This document shows, piece after piece, positions 1-8,077 of a stretch of 14,887 nucleotides of DNA. The notes beneath the pieces were generated by a model. It was not told where the DNA came from and did no database searches. It saw only the letters and a program-made list of their open reading frames with translations. Location: positions 1-14,887 of the forward strand of contig JASCIV010000660.1 of the NCBI GenBank assembly GCA_030374735.1, given 5' to 3'. Source of the DNA: Gracilaria caudata. Lineage: Eukaryota > Rhodophyta > Florideophyceae > Gracilariales > Gracilariaceae. How positions within the stretch are numbered: position 1 is the first letter of the stretch; every line of letters starts with the position of its first letter. Made by a program: the position numbers and the translations under genes.

Positions 1-2
1 CG

Positions 3-362
3 TGGGACCGGACGGTTCGAGTGTGGGACGCGGAGAGCGGAGAGGTAGTGGGTGAGCCTCTCCGCGGTCACACTGGTGTGGCGCGCGTTGCGGTGAGCGC
101 AGACGGGTCTCTTATTGTGTGGGAAGATGCCACGCATTTGAAGAGGTTATGGGATGCGCGCATCGGGGAGTGTGTGCTCACTGCACGCGAAACTTTATGG
201 CATTCTACCGTCAACGCTCTCGCTCTTTCCTGGTCGTCGTCATCGGGAGGGAGATTCGGAGATTGGGTTCAGCAGGTGATTGCGAACGATGACAACGGAA
301 ATCATTTGGCACTAGCCAGCTGCGAAGAAGTTGTGAGAAATTTGGATGGCGGAGACCGATAA
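3..362 (+). CDS. WD40-repeat protein, C-terminal end (5' end outside window)
   Basis: The reading frame is already open at base 3 and stops at TAA 360-362. The first residues read WDRTVRVWDAESGEVVGEPL, followed by RGHTG and a VSADGS segment. That is the end of one WD40 blade (WD dipeptide), its linker, the conserved GH and the start of the next blade. A second, weaker WD follows (LWDARIGECV). The last 60 or so residues are divergent and show no clear repeat. WD40 blades form beta-propellers that serve as protein-interaction platforms. No partner or catalytic domain is visible in this fragment, so no specific role can be assigned. The GTG at 21 is not a start, because the frame is open upstream of it. 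Confidence 0.8.
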   Translation, partial: WDRTVRVWDAESGEVVGEPLRGHTGVARVAVSADGSLIVWEDATHLKRLWDARIGECVLTARETLWHSTVNALALSWSSSSGGRFGDWVQQVIANDDNGNHLALASCEEVVRNLDGGDR

Positions 363-799
363 CACTGGACGGCACAGCTTTCAAGTACATGCAAAGTAGT
401 ACGGTGAACACATGTTTAGCTGAAGTCAGTGCTTCTGCTCTCACAGCCATACGTGGGCCACACGTCATCGACCACTTTCTTTGACGATGCGCAAAGAGAA
501 CGGCTTTGAGACGAATGGAGCTTCCCGCTCCTGAGGAACGTGAAGGTTTGCGTCAGACAAGAAAACAAGGCCTGTTAAGGTGTTGGGCTTTCTAGTAAGA
601 GAACATTTCCTTTGACGCTGTGGCAAAGGTGTTGGGTTGAGGTGCAGAGCAACGTCAACGGCCATCGCCCTTCAACTGATGCTCGCGAAGCTCCTTACCC
701 AATTGCGCTGCACCTTGGATGGACTGGGCCTCTGTTCCGCTCAGATTGTGACGGCTGCGTGCTCGCAGACAGCGACGCACAAGGCGCGCAGCACGCGCA
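363..799. other. stretch with no supported gene
   Basis: This stretch lies downstream of the WD40 stop codon. Short ORFs occur on both strands, but none has a recognisable motif, a consistent G/C third-position bias or a promoter. It probably holds the 3' UTR of the WD40 gene plus intergenic DNA. Confidence 0.4.
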
Positions 800-1066
800 A
801 TGCGAGTCGCGCCAATCAGAATGTCAATCTGGTATCGTGAGCGACACGTCGTGGTTGCCAACGCCCGCCTCGCCGCCGCCGCGCCAAGTGCTGGAAGCAG
901 CTCGAGTGATTCGGATCACAAGCAACATGCGGAAAATGAGTGGGAGAACGGCGAGGTTGAGTTGCACTTTTGTGAGCGAGAATGCTGCCAAAAGTGTGGT
1001 TTCCACTGCATGGGCGCTTGTTGTGGAGATATGGTTGTGGTTGAGAAGATAGAGGAGTGTGGCTGA
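800..1066 (+). CDS. possible small Cys-rich protein, unrecognised
   Basis: An ORF of 88 codons starts at ATG 800, with a second in-frame ATG at 821; an in-frame TGA lies upstream at 749. The product would have a basic and Ala-rich N-terminus, a Ser/Asp/Glu-rich linker (GSSSSDSD, then ENEWENGEVE), and a compact Cys cluster (CERECCQKCGFHCMGACCGD) near the C-terminus. Cys and His spacing could bind metal, but it matches no zinc-finger family I know. There is no signal peptide, TATA box or neighbour supporting it. It could be an exon of a larger gene or chance. Confidence 0.25.
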   Translation: MRVAPIRMSIWYRERHVVVANARLAAAAPSAGSSSSDSDHKQHAENEWENGEVELHFCERECCQKCGFHCMGACCGDMVVVEKIEECG

Positions 1067-1349
1067 GAGACTGTGGGGAAGCGTGCTGCGAGAAGAGCGC
1101 CACACTTTCAACAATATCTTGAATAGAACGAGTGAATTACAAACTCGTCGCTTGGCTTTTTAGTCGGGGGTGTGCTCAGTCTCTCTCTCGCTCTCCGCGA
1201 TAGATGCTGAAGTAGCCAATGCAAGAGCAGCGAGCAGTGAGCATCATATGTGCGCAATGCAGCTGCACTGGCACCAAATGGGCGCAGAGCCGGGCTGTTC
1301 GAAGCGAGAGCGCAATTGCATCAGGCGGTGAGCGACGCTTTCAAGCCCG

Positions 1350-1356
1350 TATAAAA
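1350..1356 (+). promoter_or_regulatory. TATA box (TATAAAA)
   Basis: TATAAAAGG stands in a GC-rich setting, the same form as the TATA boxes upstream of the two Cys-rich secreted genes. It would start transcription near 1380 and lies about 330 bp before the degenerate bZIP-like frame. The gene it once served, or still serves, is not resolved. Confidence 0.45.
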
Positions 1357-1678
1357 GGGAGCGATTCGCGCACGTCAAGAGCTGCATCGTTTGCTCGTTC
1401 ACTTTGCATATTGCACAGTCGACGCTGTTCGTCCGGCTCACGCTTCGTTTCCACCCATGATCGGAATGGTTCTAAAACTCGGTCTCGTTTTAGGTGGCAG
1501 CTACTTGAAGGCGCCTCAACAAGAGGCGTGAGCGTTTTTGAAGGAACAAAGCGATGAATTTGATGGGCATGCCAACTGCAACTATTCTCCCTCCCCCTCC
1601 TCCCGCGCCACATTGCCACAAATCAGCTCTACCTTGTTTGTTTTTGCACATCCAACTCGCGCAAGATGATTGGCGTTG

Positions 1679-2098
1679 AATTCGCGCCTCCGTAACAGGA
1701 AGCGCAATGTTCGTTCCGAGCGCGTTGTTGAAACGATACAAGAGCTCGAGGAAAAGGTGAACGAGTTACAGAATCAAAGGGAAGAACTTGATGATCATAT
1801 GGAGAACGCATTAGCTAAAAACGACAGAATGTGCAGGATGCGCATGAGCCTCATCCAACAAAGAGGCGAGGGAAACGTAGCATGCGATGTTGGAAAAGAA
1901 GGAAAGAATGTGGCGCACGCGTCTGAGCGTGATGAAACAAGAGGCATGGGACATGCAGTATACAATGTATGCACAAGCACACTGCGAATGTTGTTGTAAG
2001 GTAGGGCGCGTGCGGGTGTTCGCTGCCGAGGTGGATGGAACGTTGCACGCAGTGGGTGAGCTCGGACCGCGTCTTGTGTGGGTGCTTGACAAAACGTG
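1679..2098 (+). pseudogene. degenerate bZIP-like / coiled-coil gene
   Basis: In the frame of base 1679 a basic stretch (RLRNRKRNVRSER, 1685-1723) leads into a leucine zipper, IQELEEKVNELQNQREEL, with Leu at 1745, 1766 and 1787. This resembles bZIP transcription factors, where a DNA-binding basic region runs into a dimerising zipper. Compared with the family consensus it is about one residue short around the invariant Arg. The coiled coil continues to about 1858, then moves into the next frame, where TAG lies at 1878. Open coiled-coil sequence resumes at 1881 (MLEKKERMW). The shift falls at an AAA in which a later repeat unit has AA. TGA at 1667 closes the frame upstream, and no good ATG was found. 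A decayed gene is the simplest reading; an unresolved intron or a sequencing error is possible. Confidence 0.35.
1805..1951 (+). repeat. diverged tandem repeat, unit about 79 bp
   Basis: Bases 1805-1872 and 1884-1951 align at an offset of 79. The encoded coiled-coil segments correspond: LAKNDRMCRMRMSLIQQ matches LEKKERMWRTRLSVMKQ. Because 79 is not a multiple of three, the two units sit in different frames. The bases after the second unit again resemble those after the first. Confidence 0.4.
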
Positions 2099-2335
2099 AA
2101 GGCTACTGGTGCGTGCTGAAGGCGGCGTGGCGTTGTGGTTTTATACATGTTGGTTTGTGGATGTTGTTGTGCTTGTAATTGCTGTTTTTCGTGGCGACGC
2201 GTGGGTGCGAAGTTCGCCAGTCACTGCGAACAGTGCCGTGGTTTCACGGCGACAGCGACAGAGAGAGAGAGAGAAAAGCACAATGCGAGCAATGCGACAC
2301 GGAAGCCAATTCGCAGTGAGCTGCGCTTCTGACGC
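2099..2335. other. gap with GA-dinucleotide tract, no supported gene
   Basis: Only short, overlapping ORFs are present. A GA tract lies at about 2259-2274. No motif or splice pattern was convincing. Confidence 0.4.
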
Positions 2336-2614
2336 ATGAAACGGGCGCGCGTGAAGCACGACGCTTTGGTGGCGTTGCAGAGCAAAGCGCGCGAAAGTGG
2401 GGCGGCGGCGGCGCGTGCGCCGCAGCTCGGAAGCGCTTTCGCGCAGTTGGGCCGTCGCAAAAAGCACGCGGCACGCCAAACAAGCAGCCAAGCCAAGCCA
2501 AGCCCAAGCGCAGCCACCAACAACAACGGGTTGCGCGCGCTTTCGGTTTACGCAACAGCGGTTACGACGAGCAAAGAGCGTGCTGCCACACGTTTTCAAG
2601 CGCGATGCTTTTAG
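2336..2614 (+). CDS. possible small basic protein, unrecognised
   Basis: An ORF of 92 codons starts at ATG 2336, with an in-frame TGA just upstream at 2330. The product would be basic and Ala/Ser-rich with low-complexity stretches and no recognisable domain, signal peptide or membrane helix. Third codon positions are fairly G/C-rich, as in the real genes here, but antisense frames over the same bases are open too. It would be tail-to-tail with the phosphatase, whose stop lies 9 bp away. It could also be the phosphatase 3' UTR. Confidence 0.2.
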   Translation: MKRARVKHDALVALQSKARESGAAAARAPQLGSAFAQLGRRKKHAARQTSSQAKPSPSAATNNNGLRALSVYATAVTTSKERAATRFQARCF

Positions 2615-2622
2615 CGCGCGCC

Positions 2623-3267
2623 TTATCGTAGCCACTTTGGGCGCTTCACGGACGGCACGTTGATGAGATCGGTGTCGAACAGTTCGATGAACTGCTCATT
2701 CACCAATCGTCCCTTCCCATCCGCATGGCGATGATACTCATCAAAAATGCTCGACAAACTCCAGCGCTGCAGCTTTCTCAAACAGCCCACAACCGTGCCC
2801 GTGCGATGTCGGCCCTGCGAGCACACAATGCACACGGGGTAACAGTCGGTGCACAACAAAAGCTCCATCGCCATCAACACCGTGTCCTCGCTGATCGGTT
2901 TCCACGGCGTGGGCACGTCCTCATCGTGGAACAGCTGCAGCAATCGGATACGTTGCTCATCGATGAAGTCGAGCATCTTGTCGGACACTTCGTCGGACGC
3001 CAGATAGATGATGCTGCGCAGTTGCAGGCGCTCCAAGAACGGGAAGTTGAGCTCGTTGGGCATGCCGCAGCGGAACAGATCCTCCTCCACGATGCCGAAG
3101 TTGGTGGGCGCGATGAGCGAGCCGCCCACCGACACGAAGCGGTACTCGTCGTGCTCAGCGGCGGCGGCGGCGGCGCGCGACGCCGCCGCCACCGACGCCG
3201 GCACCGCTGCCGCTGCCGCTGCCGCGGCGTGCGCGCGGTGCGGCGCGCGCGGCGCGCGCGCGGACAT
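2623..3267 (-). CDS. Siw14-type atypical dual-specificity phosphatase (PFA-DSP)
   Basis: The product has 214 residues from the chosen ATG at 3267. After an Ala-rich N-terminus, the family block begins at PTNFGIVEEDLFRCGMPNEL and continues LRSIIYLASDE. The signature CSQGRHRTG follows (catalytic Cys149, Arg155; C-x5-R), then LRKLQRWSLSSIFDEYHRHA. These blocks match plant/fungal atypical DSPs such as yeast Siw14, which cleave the 5-beta-phosphate of inositol pyrophosphates. The acidic FHDEDVPTPW stretch is where the family's general-acid region lies. The frame stays open to an upstream ATG at 3402, giving a 259-residue version, but the extra 45 residues are Thr/Pro/His-rich low complexity, so the inner ATG is preferred. 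It appears to be a single exon and is likely soluble. The gene is divergent from the RBR-like gene at 4040. Confidence 0.88.
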   Translation of the reverse strand: MSARAPRAPHRAHAAAAAAAAVPASVAAASRAAAAAAEHDEYRFVSVGGSLIAPTNFGIVEEDLFRCGMPNELNFPFLERLQLRSIIYLASDEVSDKMLDFIDEQRIRLLQLFHDEDVPTPWKPISEDTVLMAMELLLCTDCYPVCIVCSQGRHRTGTVVGCLRKLQRWSLSSIFDEYHRHADGKGRLVNEQFIELFDTDLINVPSVKRPKWLR

Positions 3268-3912
3268 GGATGGGTGCGAGCTGCAGCGCGTTGGCGGAGG
3301 GGTGGTGCGGTTGCGCGGGTGGGTGGTTGTGTGTAGTGGTGTGCGAACAGAGCGGTGCGTGCGTGAACACGCGTGCGAAAAGCACAAAAATTGGCTCGGC
3401 ACTTTTTGGCAGCGCGTGCGCGGTCAAAACGCTCGCGCGCACCAAAGACAAGGCGCGCCTCATCATCATCGTAGCGTATCGCATTGCGATGTTCATGATG
3501 TTGATGATCAAAATGCGATACCTTGACAGAAGACAAAACAGAAACAAACGCAATAGCGGCTACAGTTGCTGCGCGCTTGCCGCAGCAGCTTTTCAGTTGC
3601 GAGCTGCACGGCGCGCGCTTCTTGCTCTCGTCTTCAGAACAGCACAACAAACATCTTTTGTGCTACTGCGCCAAATTGGCCGCTGTGCGCGTCCCATGTA
3701 CGCACCGTGCTTAACGTTGGGACGCCAGCGTAATGCGATTCAGGTGTACAGCTAACATGTACATCGCACATGATTTGATTTCGCACAGTTGCGTGCCGAA
3801 GGTAACTCGTCCCAGTTTTTTGTGCTTCAAAGTTGCGCACCATGTCACCAGCTTGTGCAACAATTATTGCTCTTTGATAAGCTTCTGTTTTCTCGCAAAA
3901 GCAAGCTACTAC
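3268..3912. other. intergenic region between divergent genes
   Basis: This stretch lies between the phosphatase start (-) and the TATA box of the RBR-like gene (+). It presumably holds both promoters and 5' UTRs. I see no TATA box for the phosphatase and no supported gene. Short ORFs on both strands lack motifs. Confidence 0.5.
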
Positions 3913-3919
3913 TATAAAT
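3913..3919 (+). promoter_or_regulatory. TATA box (TATAAAT) of the RBR-like gene
   Basis: TATAAAT lies 121 bp before ATG 4040. A start site about 30 bp downstream would leave a 5' UTR of roughly 95 bases containing an A-rich run near 3977-3991. The ATG overlapping the box at 3918 would then not be transcribed. Confidence 0.5.
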
Positions 3920-4039
3920 GAAAACGATTCCACACCTCGCCAAAACTAAACCACACCGCCGCCAACTCTTACAAAAGAAAAAAAAAAAAAGAAAGGTTAC
4001 CCCAAGTCAAACGATCGCGCTACTACACATACAAGCACC

Positions 4040-5310
4040 ATGGGTCGCAAACGATCTTTTCGTTCTACGTTTCATCACTCCTCGCAGAAGCGAAACGTGC
4101 TGTCGAAGACTGAACCGGCCAAAACGCAAGCGAAAAGGGACGCACCCAGCAAGAAGGGGAAATGCGCGATTTGTTTCAGCACCGTTTCGCAGCCCAAGTT
4201 ACGGTACGATTGTGCCAAATGTGAGAGCAGTATGTGCAACAAATGTCTTCGTCAATACGCACATTACGCGTTCCTGGACAGATCCATGTTGCCACTGCGT
4301 TGCGCCGGTGAGGCATGTAATTCGCCTGTTGTTCATCAACACTTGATCAATATACTCGACGCGAAGCATTACCAAGTGGTCACCAAGCCGGCTGTGACAA
4401 CAGCGAATCAACCATACGTGCGCGTGTGCGCTGAAGACAGAGAAAACTATCGGAAGCTTATGAAGCTTGCGGCGAGAAGAGGGTGGCAAAACTGTCCAAC
4501 GTGCAATGTGCTCGTGGAGAAACAAGGAGGCTGTGGCACCATTCATTGCCGATGTGGTCGAAGCTTTGACTGGTATGCTCCTAGAAACTCAAGCGCATCT
4601 GCACATAACTTGCCGTTCGCAGCGCATGGAGTAACGGCACCTTGTGCAACCAACATGCGCGGTGCACCAAAGCGCAGCTTCAGTTCGGTTGCTTTCGTAA
4701 CACCAACACCAACGAGCACCAATGCAAGGTTGAGTGCAGCAGCACCGTTTGGTGTTGCTCCAACCGTTTGTAATGTTCATGTGAACGCTCAAAGCAGCGG
4801 TAACACGTCGCCGATATCATCGTTCAATCGGCGTAATGTTACATCACAACAGAATGCAAACGCTTGTGCACCGGGTTACATGAGCAACACGGTGGCCAAA
4901 CACACGCTCGGAGAAGATGTGGCTGCAACAACATTGGCTTTGAAGCATGCGCAGCGCGTCAAAACAGTAGCCGGCGAGAAACGTGCTTGTGCTACAACAA
5001 ATGCAAGCCACAGCATGACAACAAGATCGAAAGCAAAAAGTGCTCTGAACGTTGCTCAGCAAGCGCAAGCACAAGCACGGCAAACGTCGAATTCATCATC
5101 ATCTTCGAAACAATACTCTCAAGTGAAAAGCGACCCGCAGCGCCGCACTTCTCGCACGCAGCGGAGGGTGTATCGCCGAGATTAGCGCTTCCATGCAAAA
5201 TCGAACGTTTTTGTGAGGTTTGCTCACCTTTTCACGCGTTGATCTCAAAAGTGGTATGCCAGCAGCCGCATCGTCGCCATCATGACAGTTTTGACAGTCG
5301 CTCGCTTTGA
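4040..5310 (+). CDS. RBR-like E3 ubiquitin ligase: RING1 plus Rcat, Cys-dense tail (three exons)
   Basis: Best model: exons 4040-4572, 4623-4765 and 4853-5310, giving 377 residues; ATG 4040 sits in ACCATGG. A basic N-terminus precedes a RING1-like domain with Cys at 42, 45, 58, 61, 66, 69, 88 and 93 (the final C-x4-C is typical of RBR RING1). At 149-178 is an Rcat/RING2-like domain: WQNCPTC, VEKQGGCGTIHCRCG, then FDC. Cys164 aligns with the catalytic Cys that accepts ubiquitin in RBR ligases. Only about 55 residues separate the two domains, with no recognisable central BRcat/IBR. The tail is Cys-dense (TLCNQHARC, HQCKVEC, RRRCGC, ETCLCYNKC). An unspliced ORF runs 4040-5185 (381 residues), but beyond 4572 it is Ala/Thr-rich, has poor G/C third positions and looks like a shadow of the Cys-rich frame. 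RING1 and Rcat are solid; exon 3 and its end are less so. Confidence 0.65.
4573..4622 (+). other. predicted intron 1 of the RBR-like gene (50 bp)
   Basis: The donor is GTATGC and the acceptor is TTCGCAG, with TAAC upstream as a possible branch site. Removal joins TG to C, giving Cys178 instead of Trp. It moves reading into the frame with high G/C third positions and regular Cys, and bypasses stops in that frame at 4567 and 4606. Confidence 0.6.
4766..4852 (+). other. predicted intron 2 of the RBR-like gene (87 bp)
   Basis: The donor is GTTTGT and the acceptor is CACAACAG. Removal deletes three in-frame TAA stops (4771, 4801, 4834) and preserves the Cys-rich frame. The donor is weaker than those of the other introns here, so the exact boundary is less certain. 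Confidence 0.45.
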
Positions 5311-5563
5311 GGCGCGTTGTAAAAGTTTTGTTTTCGATTGTTGCATCTGTACGCAGCGTGGCACCATCATGGTGTGTGTTGCCATCCACTTTGAGCCACA
5401 TCACGTTACAACGCATTGGCGCATTCGCACGTCTGCCTCTCTGCACCTTCACACCTCACACCATCGAAGCCGCAGCTGTGTGAGGCTCGTCGAGATGGCC
5501 ACCTGCCGCGCCCACGAGCGAAGCACAATGGTTGTGCGTGCAGCGTTTGTTTCGTCATCCAAA

Positions 5564-5845
5564 ATGTGCGCCGCGCTTTTCGCTCTCACTTTTTTGCACG
5601 TCATTGCTGCTGCTGCTGCTGCTGGCGCTGCACGAGCGCGCGCTGGCTCTCATCCACTGCGCCCCCGTCGCCGGCCACGCCAGCTGCACGCAGTGCACAG
5701 GCGCCCCGTCGTGCGCTGCTTGAACGAACGCGAATCGTCACGCATACCGGTGGATGGCGGCGGCGTGCTGTGGCACGCACGCCACTCCTGTCGCGCGCAG
5801 TGCGCTAAAATACAAATAAAGAAATCACACGCGAAGCACTTGTGA
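5564..5845 (+). pseudogene. signal-peptide plus Cys-rich (PSI-like) segment split between two frames
   Basis: From ATG 5564 one frame is open to 5845, but between about 5590 and 5718 a different frame has the coding signature: nearly all third positions are G or C. There it reads SLLLLLLLALHERALAL (signal-peptide-like), then HASCTQCTGAPSC, and hits TGA at 5721. After 5715 the first frame resumes plausibly (CLNERESSRI, then HSCRAQC). Read together, the Cys pattern resembles a PSI domain, a small disulfide-rich extracellular module. One extra T in the T6 run at about 5590 and one missing base near 5718 would explain the arrangement. No ATG exists in the middle frame back to TGA 5481; an intron ending at CAG 5543 is another way to supply one. 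This is either a decayed gene, sequence errors, or a spliced gene I cannot resolve. Confidence 0.35.
5815..5820 (+). terminator. AATAAA polyadenylation signal
   Basis: A canonical AATAAA follows the Cys-rich segment. It supports a transcript on the + strand ending near 5840, before the convergent SPCS1 gene. Confidence 0.4.
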
Positions 5846-6133
5846 GAGCGATGCGTGCACACGAAATGACGGCAGGCGGTTCATGTGGTACAGTAAACGG
5901 GAATCGTGTTCGTGTCGTTGAGCGTCGCAATGCTGCAACAGCGTTTTTTTTTTCTTTTACCATGTGCGCCACAAAAGGAGCGCGCGGCGTAGCTCTCAGA
6001 AGAGCCGCAGCACGCGGCTGCGAACGCTCTGACAAACACAACAACAAACAGTGTGCTGCTGATCGCACTCCCCGCGCGCATCGTCCTTCTTTGCGCAAAA
6101 AAGCTGCGCGCCAAACACACACACGCCAGCAAA

Positions 6134-6458
6134 TCACGCGCTGCTCGCAAAGCGCAGCGCGTGCCGATTGAACAGCGGCCACTCCGGCACGCACAGCTGC
6201 AACAAAAGCACACAAAAAAAACCGGGTCAGCGCCCACGCCGGTAACCCGTTCCCAACACAAGCAAAAAGAAACAAAAAGGCACACAACACAGAACACAAA
6301 AAACTTACCAACGCGCTGCACACAACGCCCGCGCCGAACGTGCCAAACATCACGCGCACATCGTCCATCGCAAACGTAAGCAGCGCCGCCAGCAGCGTGG
6401 TGGGCCACATGATGAACAGAAACAGCCGCTCGCTCAGATGCTGTCCGCGAAGATCCAT
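6134..6458 (-). CDS. SPCS1: signal peptidase complex subunit 1 (SPC12/SPCS1), two exons
   Basis: Exons run 6458-6309 and 6196-6134 (complement), giving 70 residues. The protein starts MDLRGQHLSERLF, matching the conserved D-x-x-GQ-x-L-x-E start of SPCS1. Two hydrophobic helices follow (residues about 14-30 and 35-50). The C-terminal block LLCVPEWPLFNRHALRF matches the family's L-x-x-PPWPxxxRHPLKW. SPCS1 is a small non-catalytic ER membrane subunit of the signal peptidase complex, which removes signal peptides from secretory proteins; both termini face the cytosol. It is slightly shorter than the human protein (about 100) because the charged tail is missing. Splicing is in phase 0. Translating straight through the donor gives an irrelevant hydrophobic ORF down to 5805. 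The gene is divergent from the sulfotransferase. Confidence 0.9.
6197..6308 (-). other. intron of SPCS1 (112 bp)
   Basis: On the - strand the donor is GTAAGT after TTG, and the acceptor is a T-rich tract ending TTTTGTTGCAG. Removal joins residue Leu50 directly to LCVPEWP and restores the family's C-terminal block. Confidence 0.9.
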
Positions 6459-6558
6459 CTCTTTCTTTCTTTCTTCTCTCTCTCACCCCCGCGCGCACCG
6501 CCCGCCAGCAGCCCCCCCCGTCACTGCAGCCGCGCGCCGCGCCGCCTTTGTAAGCGCG

Positions 6559-6560
<2 letters not shown>

Positions 6561-6590
<30 letters not shown>
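6561..6590 (+). repeat. (GT)15 microsatellite
   Basis: An uninterrupted GT dinucleotide tract lies within the divergent upstream region. Alternating purine-pyrimidine DNA of this kind can adopt Z-form. Confidence 0.95.
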
Positions 6591-6591
<1 letters not shown>

Positions 6592-6776
6592 CCCGCGCGG
6601 CGCCAGCCAACGCGCACGCGCCACGTGCCAACCGCCACGCGCGCGCGCGTGTGCGCGTGCCATTGTTGCCGCGCGTCGTGCACGCGCCGTACCGCCCCCA
6701 GCGCTTCCCCCGCCCCCCCCGCCGCGCCCGTCGCGCGCGCCCGGTCGCGCGCCGTCAAACCTCGCGCGCCAACACC

Positions 6777-6802
6777 GCGCCGCCGCCGCCGCCGCCGCCG
6801 CC
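6777..6802 (+). repeat. (GCC)n tract
   Basis: This is a near-perfect GCC trinucleotide run just upstream of the first candidate ATG (6811) of the sulfotransferase. Confidence 0.85.
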
Positions 6803-6936
6803 AACACAGCATGTGCTCGGCGCCGAGCGTGAGCGCGCGTCACCGAGCCAGTCGCGTCTCATCCGTCAAGCGCGCCTCCCCCCCCGTCGCCGTCGCGTCG
6901 CGCGTCGCGTTTGCCTCGTCGTTCTCGCGCATCGCC

Positions 6937-8077
6937 ATGTCGCTCACCTCTCGTCGCGCCGCGCTCATCGCGCTCGCGCTCTCGTTCTCGCTGCTCGCGC
7001 TGCTCGCGCACCACACCTTCTTCTTCACACGCGCGCGCGCGCACGCGCTGCTGCTCTCGCAGCGCGAGCACATGGCGCACGACTACCAACAGCGCGCGCA
7101 GCGCGCGCGCAGCATGGGACGCGCGTTGCCCGCGCGGCGTTTTCTGCGCTGGTTGCACGTGCCCAAGACGGGCACGTCGCTGGTCAATACGCTCATCCGT
7201 TGGGGCTGTACGCAGCTGCCGGATGATGTGTTCGTGATGCCGCGCAAGGAGCGTCCGTCCGATCTCACGCTGTCGCACGAGCAGAGTTTCTCGTGGGACT
7301 GGTTGTTTTCCAACGCGTCCGGGCGCGCGTGGCTGCGGCGTCATTGCGACGGTCGCTTGGTGACGCGCCACCCAAACACGCGCCAGCCGCAGTACTCGCT
7401 GTACATCCACAAGCCGCTGGAGCGCTGGGAGATCGAGCACGCGGTGGTGATGTTTCGCATCCCCAAGCAGCGCATGTATTCCAACTACCTGCACCTCAGT
7501 CTGCACTACAACGCGTCCAGAAGCGTCAAGGAGCCGCTGTACTCCTTTCTGCACCGCTCCGAGTTCTGGTCGCAGCACACCAAGCTACTCATCGGCCGTC
7601 CGTACCGCGACAAACGGCTCATCACCGAGCGCGAGGCGCGCTTCGCCGTGCAGCTCGTGCAGCAGCAGCTGCCGTTTGTGGGGCTCACCGAGCAGTTCCG
7701 GCTGTCGTGCCGCCTGTTCCACGCCAAGTTTGGCGGCGTGCCGCATCTGGTGCAGTTCGAAAACGTGCGCCCCAGTCTGAGTCGCTACAAACGCGCCGAC
7801 AGTCGCAACGAGAGCTTCCGCTACGACGAGACGCAGTTTCGCGACTGGGTGGACTCGGCCGACGAGATGGTGTACGCCGCGGCGCAGACGCGCTTTTGGG
7901 ACGACGTGGCGCAGTTCAAGAGCGAGATCGAGAAGGACGGGCTGGGCGAGGTGCTCATCAAGCCCGCGGCCGAGCGCTACCGCACGCACGTGCTGCGGCA
8001 GCACCGCCGCGCCGGCGTCAACGCCATCGTGCCGTACCACCACCGCCTCTCCGCGCCGCCACCCCCCCAACAGCAGC

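Larger units (their letters stand above)
6459..6936. promoter_or_regulatory. bidirectional upstream region with simple repeats
   Basis: This region separates the SPCS1 start (-) from the sulfotransferase start (+). It holds a CT-rich tract (about 6459-6486), a (GT)15 tract, C-rich runs and a (GCC) tract. No TATA box is seen for either gene. Open frames through it are low-complexity Pro/Arg/Ala translations of repeats. The right end (from 6811) may code if the sulfotransferase uses its earlier ATG. Confidence 0.45.

Noticed and set aside
3918..4346. + strand ORF starting in the TATA box of the RBR-like gene
   Set aside because: Its ATG overlaps the predicted TATA element and would lie upstream of the transcript. 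Its frame shadows RING1.
5805..6303. C-terminal hydrophobic part of the continuous - strand ORF beginning at 6458
   Set aside because: This is read-through of the SPCS1 intron. A consensus donor at 6308 and acceptor at 6197 restore the family's C-terminus.
5881..6843. 320-codon ORF on the - strand
   Set aside because: It passes through the SPCS1 exons in a different frame and through simple repeats. It is Arg/Ala/Cys low complexity without a domain.
6340..6936. N-terminal extension of the sulfotransferase ORF from 6340
   Set aside because: It crosses SPCS1 exon 1 in antisense and then translates GT, C-rich and GCC repeats. Family similarity begins only after ATG 6937, with ATG 6811 a possible alternative.
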